DNA of 8,055 nucleotides from Dehalococcoidales bacterium (lineage in GTDB: Bacteria; Chloroflexota; Dehalococcoidia; Dehalococcoidales; UBA5627): NCBI GenBank assembly GCA_028706995.1, contig JAQTVR010000048.1:1-8055 (forward strand). The letters run 5' to 3'. This document shows, in pieces, positions 1 through 6,094 of this stretch (position 1 is the first letter of the stretch; every line of letters starts with the position of its first letter). The position numbers were made by a program, and so were the translations under genes. The notes beneath the pieces are model-generated. The model was given only the letters and a program-made list of their open reading frames with translations. It was not told the origin of the DNA and searched no databases.

Positions 1-1
1 T

Positions 2-214
2 GCGCAGGAGAATGCCAGGTTGATGCTTAGGATTTTTGACGGAGAAAAATTGCCTCAGCGCAATGTGGTGCTTATGAATGCTGCCGCTGCGCTGGTTGCC
101 GGAGACAGGGTAAATAATTTAAAGGACGGCTTCAAACTGGCTCAAGAAATTATAGATAACGGCTCTGCTATGAATAAGCTGGAAGAGTTGATTACAGTAA
201 GCAATAGTTGTTAA
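2..214 (+). CDS. trpD: Anthranilate phosphoribosyltransferase, C-terminal fragment (5' end outside window)
   Basis: This is the last 70 residues of TrpD, which transfers phosphoribosyl from PRPP to anthranilate in the cytoplasm (second committed step of tryptophan synthesis). The frame is open to the left edge, so the gene starts outside the window; the TTG at 20 and ATG at 23 are internal codons. The visible part has the family's C-terminal pattern: a G-E-K loop, then R-N-V-V-L-M-N-A-A-A-A-L (about residues 21-32 of the fragment), the glycine/aspartate turn, and a final helix resembling I-D-x-G-x-A-x-x-K-L-E-E-L. The PRPP-binding motifs lie in the missing N-terminal part. It ends in TAA 10 bases before trpC. 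The identity rests on this tail plus the neighbouring trpC, trpF, trpB and trpA. Confidence 0.9.
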   Translation, partial: AQENARLMLRIFDGEKLPQRNVVLMNAAAALVAGDRVNNLKDGFKLAQEIIDNGSAMNKLEELITVSNSC

Positions 215-224
215 GGGGAAGTAG

Positions 225-1001
225 ATGATTCTGGATGATATAGTCGCCGATACAAAACGGGAACTTGAAGGTATTAAGCGCAGTTCGCCGGTAGATAAAC
301 TGGAGAAGATGGCGTTTGTTCAATCTCCGACAAAATCGCTGTCAAAGGTACTAACCGGGAGTGGTATAAAACTGATTGCCGAGGTTAAAAAGGCATCGCC
401 TTCCAAGGGCGTTATCTGCAAGGATTTCAATCCGGTAAAAATTGCCAAAACCTATGCCAAGAGCGGTGCGGCGGCTATTTCTGTGTTGACAGAACCCAAA
501 TACTTTCAGGGTAATCTCAGTTACCTAAGGGAAATACGCGATACTTTAGGCGATAAAAGGCCGCCCCTGCTGCGCAAGGATTTTATCTTCGATTCATACC
601 AGGTTTTTCAGGCGCGCGCTTACGGCGCGGATAGCCTGTTGCTTATCATGGCAATACTGTCGCCCGATAAACTTAATGAGCTTTTGGAACTTAGCCATAA
701 ATTGCAGATGGATTGCCTAGTCGAAGTGCACAATGAAGCAGAACTGGAGGTCGCCATTAACAGCAACGCCAGGATTATCGGTATAAACAACCGGGATTTG
801 AACACCTTCAAGGTGGATATAAAGACTACCCAGAAACTTAAAAAGCTAATACCCGAAGACAGGATCGTTGTCAGTGAAAGTGGCATAAGCACCAAAAAAG
901 ATATGTCCGACCTCCAAAGTTATGGTGTCAATGCCGCCTTAATAGGCGAAGCACTGGTATCGAATCCTGATATTGCTTTGAAAATAAAGGAACTGCTATG
1001 A
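225..1001 (+). CDS. trpC: Indole-3-glycerol phosphate synthase
   Basis: TrpC closes and decarboxylates CdRP to indole-3-glycerol phosphate. The protein is 258 residues, the usual size for a single-domain enzyme, with a full (beta/alpha)8 barrel pattern. Expected active-site residues are visible: Glu53 and Lys55 in I-A-E-V-K-K-A-S-P-S-K-G, Lys118 in L-L-R-K-D-F, Glu167 in L-V-E-V-H, Asn188 in G-I-N-N-R-D-L, and Ser217/Glu218 in S-E-S-G-I. These match the Glu/Lys/Lys/Glu/Asn/Ser set known from structures of this family. The ATG at 225 has a purine-rich AAGGGGAA ribosome binding site at 213-220, which overlaps the trpD stop. The stop codon overlaps the trpF start (ATGA at 998-1001), so translation is probably coupled. 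It is not fused to trpF, unlike the E. coli bifunctional protein. Confidence 0.97.
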   Translation: MILDDIVADTKRELEGIKRSSPVDKLEKMAFVQSPTKSLSKVLTGSGIKLIAEVKKASPSKGVICKDFNPVKIAKTYAKSGAAAISVLTEPKYFQGNLSYLREIRDTLGDKRPPLLRKDFIFDSYQVFQARAYGADSLLLIMAILSPDKLNELLELSHKLQMDCLVEVHNEAELEVAINSNARIIGINNRDLNTFKVDIKTTQKLKKLIPEDRIVVSESGISTKKDMSDLQSYGVNAALIGEALVSNPDIALKIKELL

Positions 1002-1651
1002 CCAGGGTTAAGATCTGCGGTATAACACAGGTTGAACACGCACTAGCTGCGGCGGATGCCGGAGCCGATTTCTTGGGGCTGGTCTTTGCCCCCAGTAAAC
1101 GCCAGGTCGATATCGAGCAGGCTTTTAAAATTACTGAAGCGATTAGTAAACTGGATAAACGCCCGCATATGGTCGGAGTATTCGTTAATATTCCGGCTGT
1201 CGAGGTAAATACGACCGTCCGCTATTGCAATCTGGATTATGTGCAGATAAGCGGCAATGAAAACTGGGACTATTGCCGTGATATCGACTTTCCTGTCATA
1301 AAGGTTATTCATATAACCGGAGGCTGTACAGCGGAACAGATCATTAATGAGATTGAAACAGGATATAAATCAGCCTTGAAATATGAGCCTGTTTGTCTGC
1401 TGGATACTAAGACCGGCAATAACTTTGGCGGTACCGGAAATGTCTTTGACTGGGCAGTGGCTCAAGATGCAATAGCCGAATACCCTGTAATAGTTGCCGG
1501 AGGCCTCTCGATAGATAATGTCAGCCGGCTTGTAGAAGAAATTCGCCCCTGGGGTGTTGATGTTTCTACGGGCGTAGAAACCGGCGGGAAAAAAGATATT
1601 GGGAAAATACAGACCTTTATAGATTCGGTAAGAAAGGCAGAGGAGAAATAA
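998..1651 (+). CDS. trpF: Phosphoribosylanthranilate isomerase
   Basis: TrpF isomerises N-(5'-phosphoribosyl)anthranilate to CdRP by an Amadori rearrangement. The 217-residue length is normal for a stand-alone enzyme. The catalytic cysteine is Cys7 in V-K-I-C-G-I-T, and the catalytic aspartate is Asp136 in C-L-L-D-T. Phosphate-binding loops are seen as F-G-G-T-G-x-x-F-D-W (143-152) and A-G-G-L (167-170), followed by the conserved G-V-D-V-S-T-G-V-E-T (186-195). One oddity is that the strand usually reading V-Q-L-H-G reads V-Q-I-S-G here (residues 82-86), with Ser in place of His. The gene is translationally coupled to trpC by an ATGA overlap and ends one base before the aroF start. In pathway order it acts before TrpC although it is encoded after it. 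Confidence 0.97.
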   Translation: MTRVKICGITQVEHALAAADAGADFLGLVFAPSKRQVDIEQAFKITEAISKLDKRPHMVGVFVNIPAVEVNTTVRYCNLDYVQISGNENWDYCRDIDFPVIKVIHITGGCTAEQIINEIETGYKSALKYEPVCLLDTKTGNNFGGTGNVFDWAVAQDAIAEYPVIVAGGLSIDNVSRLVEEIRPWGVDVSTGVETGGKKDIGKIQTFIDSVRKAEEK

Positions 1652-1652
1652 T

Positions 1653-2651
1653 ATGCTTGTAATAATGAAAAACGACGCCACCGGAGAGCAGGTGCAAAGG
1701 GTCATAGAGGAAATTACCAAAATGGGTTATCGCGGCGTGCCAATGCCCGGCGCACAGCGCACTGCCGTCTGTATCGTCGGCAATAAGGGGGCAGTGGAGG
1801 AATCGCTGTTGCTTCCATTATCCGGGGTCAAGGAGTTGATACCGGTAACCAAGCCGTATAAGCTGGTCAGCCGCGAGACTCATCCTCAATCTACCGTTAT
1901 CACCATCGGGGATGTCAAAATAGGCGGTGGAAATAAACCGGTCATAATGGCAGGCCCCTGCGCCATCGAAAATGAAAAACAGGCGATAACTACGGCTGAA
2001 ATAGTAAAGCAATATGGCGCAACGGTATTTCGCGGCGGGGCATTTAAACCCAGGACATCACCCTACAGCTTTCAGGGGTTGGGGGAAGAAGGCTTAAAAA
2101 TACTGGCAAAGGTGCGCGAGGAAACAGGTTTACTGACCATAACCGAAGCCACCGACCATGTCAATCTCGAAGATGTGGAGAAATACGCCGATATCATCCA
2201 GATCGGCGCACGTAACATGCAAAACTACTCGTTATTAAAGCGGGCGGGAGAAACCAGGAAACCAGTGCTTTTAAAGCGCGGTTTTGCGGCAACTATAGAT
2301 GAATTACTGATGTCGGCGGAATATATTATGGCAGGCGGAAATCACCAGGTTATTTTATGCGAGCGCGGTATACGCACCTTCTCCGATAATATCCGTAACA
2401 CCTTAGATATCAGCGCCATTCCGTCTATTAAAGAATCCAGCCATCTGCCGGTGATGGTCGACCCAAGCCACGCCGCCGGAAGAAGAGACTATGTAATTCC
2501 ACTATCTAAAGGGGCGATTGCCGTCGGGGCGGATGGGCTGCTTATCGAGGTTCACAACGACCCGGTGCATGCGCTATCGGATGGGATACAATCACTCTTC
2601 CCTGAACAGTTTGCCAGGTTGATGGAAGAGATAAAGTATATTTACAGGTAA
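1653..2651 (+). CDS. aroF: 3-deoxy-7-phosphoheptulonate (DAHP) synthase, type I-beta, with N-terminal ferredoxin-like domain
   Basis: This enzyme condenses phosphoenolpyruvate and erythrose 4-phosphate to DAHP, the first step of the shikimate pathway. The 332 residues match the Thermotoga maritima-type enzyme: residues 1-68 form the small regulatory ferredoxin-like domain and about 90-332 the catalytic barrel. Visible motifs are A-G-P-C-A-I-E (100-106), K-P-R-T-S-P-Y-S-F-Q-G-L-G (132-144), G-A-R-N-M-Q-N (185-191), L-L-K-R-G (206-210) and D-P-S-H-A-A-G-R-R (270-278). The metal ligands are expected to be Cys103, His273, Glu299 and Asp310. The start at 1653 has AGGAG at 1641-1645 seven bases upstream. 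In the T. maritima enzyme the N-terminal domain mediates feedback inhibition by an aromatic amino acid; the effector here cannot be told from sequence. Lying inside the trp operon, it probably supplies chorismate when tryptophan is being made. Confidence 0.95.
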   Translation: MLVIMKNDATGEQVQRVIEEITKMGYRGVPMPGAQRTAVCIVGNKGAVEESLLLPLSGVKELIPVTKPYKLVSRETHPQSTVITIGDVKIGGGNKPVIMAGPCAIENEKQAITTAEIVKQYGATVFRGGAFKPRTSPYSFQGLGEEGLKILAKVREETGLLTITEATDHVNLEDVEKYADIIQIGARNMQNYSLLKRAGETRKPVLLKRGFAATIDELLMSAEYIMAGGNHQVILCERGIRTFSDNIRNTLDISAIPSIKESSHLPVMVDPSHAAGRRDYVIPLSKGAIAVGADGLLIEVHNDPVHALSDGIQSLFPEQFARLMEEIKYIYR

Positions 2652-2728
2652 AAGTTAACCGTCATCCCTTCAGAATGACATTGCGTCTCTACTTGGTAAG
2701 TTAATATTGGTCTAGTTTACAGGAGGTT
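2652..2728. other. aroF-trpB intergenic gap with small imperfect inverted repeat
   Basis: This 77-80 base gap is the only sizeable break in the operon. It contains GTCAT (2661-2665) and ATGAC (2675-2679) facing each other across nine bases, inside a stretch that resembles the short GTCATCC...AATGAC dispersed repeats seen in many bacterial genomes. A -10-like TAATAT lies at 2702-2707, but I see no good -35 at the right spacing. There is no T-run, so it is not an intrinsic terminator. Transcription most likely reads through into trpB. Confidence 0.35.
2721..2726 (+). promoter_or_regulatory. Consensus Shine-Dalgarno site of trpB (decides the start)
   Basis: AGGAGG is a full-consensus ribosome binding site. 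Two adjacent ATG codons follow, at 2729 and 2732. The first would leave only two bases of spacing, too few for normal initiation; the second leaves five. I therefore place the trpB start at 2732. This site gives trpB strong independent initiation after the gap that follows aroF. Confidence 0.85.
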
Positions 2729-2731
2729 ATG

Positions 2732-3919
2732 ATGCAAGCGGATAATAAAGGCTATTTCGGTGATTACGGCGGACGCTTCGTTCCCGAAACACTTATACCC
2801 GTTTTAGATGAGCTTTCGGATACCTACGGAAAATTACAGAGCGATACCGTTTTCTGGGCGGAGTTCGAAAGACTCTCCATTGACTATTCAGGCAGGCCGA
2901 CGCCTCTATACTTTGCCGAAAGCCTGACCCGCCATTGCGGAGGGGCGCGTATTTTACTTAAAAGAGAAGATCTAACGCATACCGGAGCGCACAAGATCAA
3001 CAATGCCCTGGGGCAGGGATTACTGGCTAAGAAGATGAGCAAGCAGCGTATTATCGCCGAAACAGGCGCCGGGCAGCACGGAGTAGCTACCGCTGCTGTC
3101 TGCGCCATGCTGGGGCTTACATGCATCGTTTACATGGGTGAAGAAGATATAAAGAGACAGGCTTTGAATGTATTTCGGATGAAGCAAATGGGGGCTGAAG
3201 TTGTGCCGGTTTCCTCCGGCAGCCGCACCCTGAAAGACGCCATCAACGAAGCTATCCGGGACTGGGTGACCAATGCGCGGGACAGCTATTACCTTTTGGG
3301 TTCGGTCGTTGGTCCTGCTCCTTATCCTCAAATGGTGCGTGATTTTCAATCCGTCATCGGCAAAGAGACGAGGGAGCAAATGCGGGCAAGATATAACCGG
3401 TTGCCGGATTATGTTGTCGCCTGCGTCGGCGGAGGCAGTAACTCCATCGGTATATTCTATCCCTTCGTAGAGGATAAAGACGTCAGGCTTATCGGGGTGG
3501 AAGCAGCCGGATGCGGTATAGAAACCGGTAAGCACGCGGCAACCATTTCTGCCGGCAAGGTGGGAGTGCTCCACGGAGCTAAATCTTACCTGCTGCAGGA
3601 TGAGAACGGACAGATCATGGAAACTCACAGCATATCGGCAGGACTGGATTATCCGGGTGTAGGCCCCGAGCATAGCTATTTAAAGGACTGCGGGCGGGCC
3701 AATTACGTTGCCGTAGACGATAAACAGGCACTCGAGGGTTTCCAATTACTCTGCCGTACCGAAGGCATTATGCCGGCTTTGGAATCCTCTCATGCAGTGT
3801 ATTTTGCTGCTGAACTTGCAAAGACACTGGATAAAGACAAGATAGTCGTAATCAACCTGTCGGGCAGGGGGGATAAGGACATAGATATTGTGATTAACGC
3901 ACTGGGAGGCACGAGATGA
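2732..3919 (+). CDS. trpB: Tryptophan synthase beta chain
   Basis: TrpB is the PLP-dependent subunit that joins indole and L-serine to make tryptophan, working in an alpha2-beta2 complex with TrpA. With the start at 2732 the protein is 395 residues, typical of the TrpB1 class that pairs with TrpA. It opens with the class signature G-Y-F-G-D-Y-G-G-R-F-V-P-E. The PLP Schiff-base lysine is Lys88 in H-T-G-A-H-K-I-N-N, the catalytic glutamate is Glu110 in A-E-T-G-A-G-Q-H-G, and the PLP-phosphate loop is G-G-G-S-N (233-237). Asp306 in G-L-D-Y-P-G-V-G-P-E-H belongs to the COMM region, and Ser377 in N-L-S-G-R-G-D-K-D contacts the PLP ring nitrogen. All key residues are intact. The stop overlaps the trpA start (ATGA at 3916-3919), as expected for subunits made in equal amounts. 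Confidence 0.97.
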   Translation: MQADNKGYFGDYGGRFVPETLIPVLDELSDTYGKLQSDTVFWAEFERLSIDYSGRPTPLYFAESLTRHCGGARILLKREDLTHTGAHKINNALGQGLLAKKMSKQRIIAETGAGQHGVATAAVCAMLGLTCIVYMGEEDIKRQALNVFRMKQMGAEVVPVSSGSRTLKDAINEAIRDWVTNARDSYYLLGSVVGPAPYPQMVRDFQSVIGKETREQMRARYNRLPDYVVACVGGGSNSIGIFYPFVEDKDVRLIGVEAAGCGIETGKHAATISAGKVGVLHGAKSYLLQDENGQIMETHSISAGLDYPGVGPEHSYLKDCGRANYVAVDDKQALEGFQLLCRTEGIMPALESSHAVYFAAELAKTLDKDKIVVINLSGRGDKDIDIVINALGGTR

Positions 3920-4692
3920 ACCGCATAGATAATGTTTTCAAGAAGCCGGGACACAAAGCCCTTATTGCCTATGTAACAGTTGGCTATCCGGGTATCGAAT
4001 CTACTTTAAAAGTAGTGTCGATGCTTGCCGAAAGCGGCTGCGATATAATCGAACTGGGTATACCATTCTCAGACCCGATGGCGGACGGGGCAACCATCCA
4101 GCATGCCAGCTACTGCGCTCTGCAAAACGGAGTTACTCCCCAAACCTGCCTCGATATGGTTAAAGAATTAAGAAAGAAAACCGATATCCCGCTGGTCTTC
4201 ATGACCTATTACAATCCGGTTTACAATTATGGATTGGGAAAGTTCTGCAAAGCAAGCACTGATAATGGAGTCGATGGTTTTATTGTCCCCGACCTTACAC
4301 CTGATGAGGGGCTGGAACTCGAAACTATCACCAATAAACTGGGTTTGGACTTGATATACCTGTTATCTCCTACCAGCACAAAAGAACGCATTCAACTGGT
4401 ATCGCAGAGGTCACGCGGGTTTATATACATGGTGTCGCTGACAGGTGTTACCGGCGCAAGATCCCAAATGCCCGTTAATCTGGATGAATTCGTTGGCAAT
4501 GTCAGAAAAGCCACCGATAAACCGCTGTGTGTTGGCTTTGGGATTTCGACACCGGAACAGGCAAAAAAGATATCTCAAATAGCAGATGGAGTAATCATCG
4601 GCAGCCAGATAATCAAGCTGATGGAAAAGGATGATACCTTTGCCTCTGTCGGCAAGTTCATAAGAGAAGTAAGACAAGCGATGGATAAGTAG
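3916..4692 (+). CDS. trpA: Tryptophan synthase alpha chain
   Basis: TrpA cleaves indole-3-glycerol phosphate to indole and glyceraldehyde 3-phosphate and channels indole into TrpB. The 258 residues cover a complete barrel. Both catalytic acids are present in the signature E-L-G-I-P-F-S-D-P-M-A-D-G: Glu46 and Asp57. The next residue is Ala where many homologues have Pro (A-D-G-A-T-I-Q), a minor difference. The active-site loop L-T-G-V-T-G-A-R (175-182) and the phosphate-binding G-F-G-I (207-210) and G-S (229-230) stretches are intact. Its start is coupled to the trpB stop. It is the last recognisable trp gene. No terminator follows it, so the operon transcript may continue into the interrupted membrane gene that starts 31 bases later. 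Confidence 0.97.
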   Translation: MNRIDNVFKKPGHKALIAYVTVGYPGIESTLKVVSMLAESGCDIIELGIPFSDPMADGATIQHASYCALQNGVTPQTCLDMVKELRKKTDIPLVFMTYYNPVYNYGLGKFCKASTDNGVDGFIVPDLTPDEGLELETITNKLGLDLIYLLSPTSTKERIQLVSQRSRGFIYMVSLTGVTGARSQMPVNLDEFVGNVRKATDKPLCVGFGISTPEQAKKISQIADGVIIGSQIIKLMEKDDTFASVGKFIREVRQAMDK

Positions 4693-4700
4693 GTTATAAT
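4671..4700 (+). promoter_or_regulatory. Possible promoter at the 3' end of trpA
   Basis: A perfect -10 consensus TATAAT (4695-4700) lies just after the trpA stop. AAGACA (4671-4676) matches four of six -35 bases at an 18-base spacing. A start near 4707 would give a short leader just covering the AGGA ribosome binding site (4710-4713) of the next gene. The -35 is weak and lies inside coding sequence, so this may be chance. Confidence 0.25.
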
Positions 4701-4723
4701 ACCCCCGACAGGAAAAAAATAAA

Positions 4724-5194
4724 TTGTTCCACCCTTTTTCGTTAATAATACCGGTATTAATATTGATACCTAATATCCTGTTTTCATTGAAAAAGCCTGT
4801 TAATATCCCTTCCAATCTCCCCAAAGAACCTGTATTACTGGTTATACTCGAGAACCTGGGTCGTTACGGAGTTTTTATTATCCCCGTATTTTACGGGATC
4901 AGTTTTACCGGAACTTTGGAGATACTGGCTGTTTGAGCGATGGGGTTAATGTTGTGCTTATACTATATCGGCTGGATTCGCTACTTCATTCACGGGGGAG
5001 AATACGGATATATATTTTATTCTTTATTTAAGATACCCGTTCCACTGGCATTAAGCCCTGTATTATATTTTGTGTTATCTTCGATTCCATTGCATTCGAT
5101 TCCGCTGTTTATTGCCGGTCTTTTACTGGCGGCAGGACATATTCCGATCAGCTTGCAGCAATATAAACATTTTGTGCGGGATATAAAAACATAA
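4724..5194 (+). pseudogene. Small multi-pass membrane protein gene interrupted by one in-frame TGA
   Basis: A TTG start at 4724, with AGGA ten bases upstream, opens a frame that meets TGA at 4934-4936 (codon 71). It then continues in the same frame, with ATG at 4940, for another 84 codons to TAA at 5192-5194. Read through, it is about 156 residues with roughly four or five hydrophobic segments (about residues 3-21, 46-68, 73-88 and 103-144). It ends in G-H-I-P-I-S-L-Q-Q-Y-K, which looks like a natural C-terminus. The two halves read as one protein. The TGA sits where TGG (Trp) would be one change away, between L-A-V and A-M-G-L. TGA is a true stop in trpC and trpB here, so recoding is unlikely. 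It may be a nonsense mutation, a split gene restarting at 4940, or a sequencing error. I do not know its function; it resembles uncharacterised integral membrane proteins. It lies 31 bases after trpA with no terminator between. Confidence 0.6.
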
Positions 5195-5226
5195 GGGAAT
5201 TCTTTATTTTGAGGTTTATGTTTTTT
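5185..5226 (+). terminator. Weak AT-rich hairpin with T-run, possible operon terminator
   Basis: AAAAACATAA (5185-5194) pairs perfectly with TTATGTTTTT (5216-5225), and a G-T wobble adds one more pair. The loop is about 19-21 bases and a run of six T ends at 5226. The stem overlaps the stop codon of the interrupted membrane gene. It is almost all A-T pairs with one G-C, so it would be weak. Being A-rich on one side and T-rich on the other, it could act on both strands between these converging genes. Confidence 0.35.
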
Positions 5227-5395
5227 AATGGCATTTCCTAAGATAATAAAAAGAACTCCTATTGCCATTACAGTTATTAAAAAATAAACATTTTCCGGGC
5301 CGGGTACGTGGGTTATGAATGATGCTGGCAAGAATTCTAAACAATATAATTACAGCCCCCAGTATTCTAAAAAAATTTCCCCAAAATACTCTCAA
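5200..5395 (-). pseudogene. Probable frameshifted small two-helix membrane protein
   Basis: On the minus strand a TTG (5395-5393) directly follows the stop of the lipoprotein gene, with GAGG a few bases upstream as a ribosome binding site. It opens a hydrophobic frame reading F-F-R-I-L-G-A-V-I-I-L-F-R-I-L-A-S. After about 5325 that frame loses protein character. The neighbouring frame (one base skipped) then reads V-P-G-P-E-N-V-Y-F-L-I followed by a second membrane helix and a basic tail G-N-A-I-K-K-H-K-P. The second frame is closed upstream by TAA at 5352-5350, so the shift must lie between about 5349 and 5321. Joined, they give a two-helix membrane protein of about 60 residues or more, a layout common in small bacterial membrane proteins. 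The true C-terminus is unclear: the second frame stays open to 5017, but beyond about 5195 it is antisense to the + strand gene. Function unknown; chance hydrophobicity is the alternative. Confidence 0.35.
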
Positions 5396-5845
5396 TTATT
5401 CCTCTGCAAATTTGACCAGTTGGTATATGCTCCACATTGTGTTCTCTGCGTATAAGGCCAGCCATACTTCGCTATCCATTACATAAATACTATATTCATC
5501 ATTTATTATGTATTGGTACCGTTGTTTGAAAACAGAGATATCTGGTACATTGATGTTATACTGAAACAAGGCAGCGAACTCTTCTGTATCCACTTTGCTT
5601 TTCTTAAAACTGCTCGAGATCTGTTTTCTAGTACCATCGATATATAGGAAAGTGAAAGACGTCTTCGAGATTATATAATCGAGAGCATCCTGTTTTGTCA
5701 TGATGTATTCGCCTAGTGAATTTCTATAGACGGTTTTCTCATATTGGTAGTAGCCGTTAATATCCTCATGGGTAGAGGTGCAGGCTGCCATGAATCCAAG
5801 ACATAAATATATAGACAGGATCGTTGCACAGACTTTACGTTTCAA
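5396..5845 (-). CDS. Putative lipoprotein of unknown function
   Basis: This encodes 149 residues with a short basic N-terminus (M-K-R-K), a hydrophobic core to about residue 21 and a lipobox-like F-M-A-A-C ending at Cys22, so it is probably a membrane-anchored lipoprotein facing outward. The start is TTG at 5845, with AAGGGG at 5855-5860 nine bases upstream; no ATG fits. The mature part is rich in Tyr, Ser and acidic residues. It has a recognisable style: N-G-Y-Y-Q-Y-E-K-T-V-Y near residues 30-40, P-D-I-S-V-F-K-Q-R-Y-Q-Y at 101-112, and a C-terminal I-Y-V-M-D-S-E-V-W-L-A then M-W-S-I-Y. From memory this resembles uncharacterised Clostridia-type lipoproteins, but I cannot name a function. The base composition is AT-richer than the trp operon. 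It ends immediately before the frameshifted membrane frame, suggesting the two were once cotranscribed. Confidence 0.75.
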   Translation of the reverse strand: MKRKVCATILSIYLCLGFMAACTSTHEDINGYYQYEKTVYRNSLGEYIMTKQDALDYIISKTSFTFLYIDGTRKQISSSFKKSKVDTEEFAALFQYNINVPDISVFKQRYQYIINDEYSIYVMDSEVWLALYAENTMWSIYQLVKFAEE

Positions 5846-5940
5846 TATATTATTCCCCTTAAATTTGCCTGTTTCCCTTCCTTGTCATAATAAGCCTTAC
5901 TCAGTATTTACATTCTAACGCACAATACTTAATAAATAAT

Positions 5941-5974
5941 GAAGAAAAGCCCTATTTATCTAAAAAAATAAGGC
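5941..5974 (-). terminator. Likely intrinsic terminator (minus strand)
   Basis: Bases 5949-5957 pair with 5966-5974: three G-C pairs, then one mismatch (5952/5971) that becomes a G-U wobble in minus-strand RNA, then five A-U pairs, around an eight-base loop. In the minus-strand transcript the hairpin is followed directly by UUUUCUUC (5948-5941). The wobble and the U-tract both favour the minus orientation. It lies about 120 bases beyond the stop of the 210-residue lipoprotein gene and upstream of the 149-residue one, so it probably separates them into two transcripts. Confidence 0.55.
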
Positions 5975-6094
5975 AAGCCATTAATTATTTCGATGTCCGC
6001 CTGTCCTTAATTTAATTTATTTCCGGTTTATTGCATCTGGACGGTGAACACCCACGGACCGGGTAAATGCAAAGTAAGATCATCAGTATCTGCT
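5975..6094. other. Intergenic stretch with a locally GC-richer orphan reading frame
   Basis: Within AT-rich DNA, bases about 6033-6066 are visibly GC-rich. On the minus strand, 6120 to 6028 is an open frame of 30 codons without a start codon, ending in TAA. It reads in part D-D-L-T-L-H-L-P-G-P-W-V-F-T-V, which looks like the C-terminal end of a beta-rich protein. It overlaps the end of the lipoprotein gene in another frame. TTGCAT (6031-6036) and ATGCAA (6067-6072) form an inverted pair around the GC-rich part. It may be a gene remnant or chance; no promoter is clear. Confidence 0.3.

Noticed and set aside
3020..3673. 217-codon open frame on the minus strand opposite trpB
   Set aside because: It is an antisense shadow: trpB is complete with every catalytic motif, and the minus-strand product has no recognisable domain pattern.
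4411..4824. 137-codon minus-strand frame over the end of trpA and the next gene
   Set aside because: It lies opposite trpA coding sequence, its start is within the + strand membrane gene, and it shows no coherent domain.
4934..4936. TGA read as tryptophan, glycine or selenocysteine
   Set aside because: trpC and trpB end in TGA within normal ATGA overlaps, so TGA is a stop here. No redox-type context or evident SECIS-like hairpin follows the codon.
5017..5199. C-terminal part of the minus-strand frame running under the + strand membrane gene
   Set aside because: Beyond the basic tail the residues lose the character of the upstream helix and run antisense to a hydrophobic + strand gene, as a shadow would.
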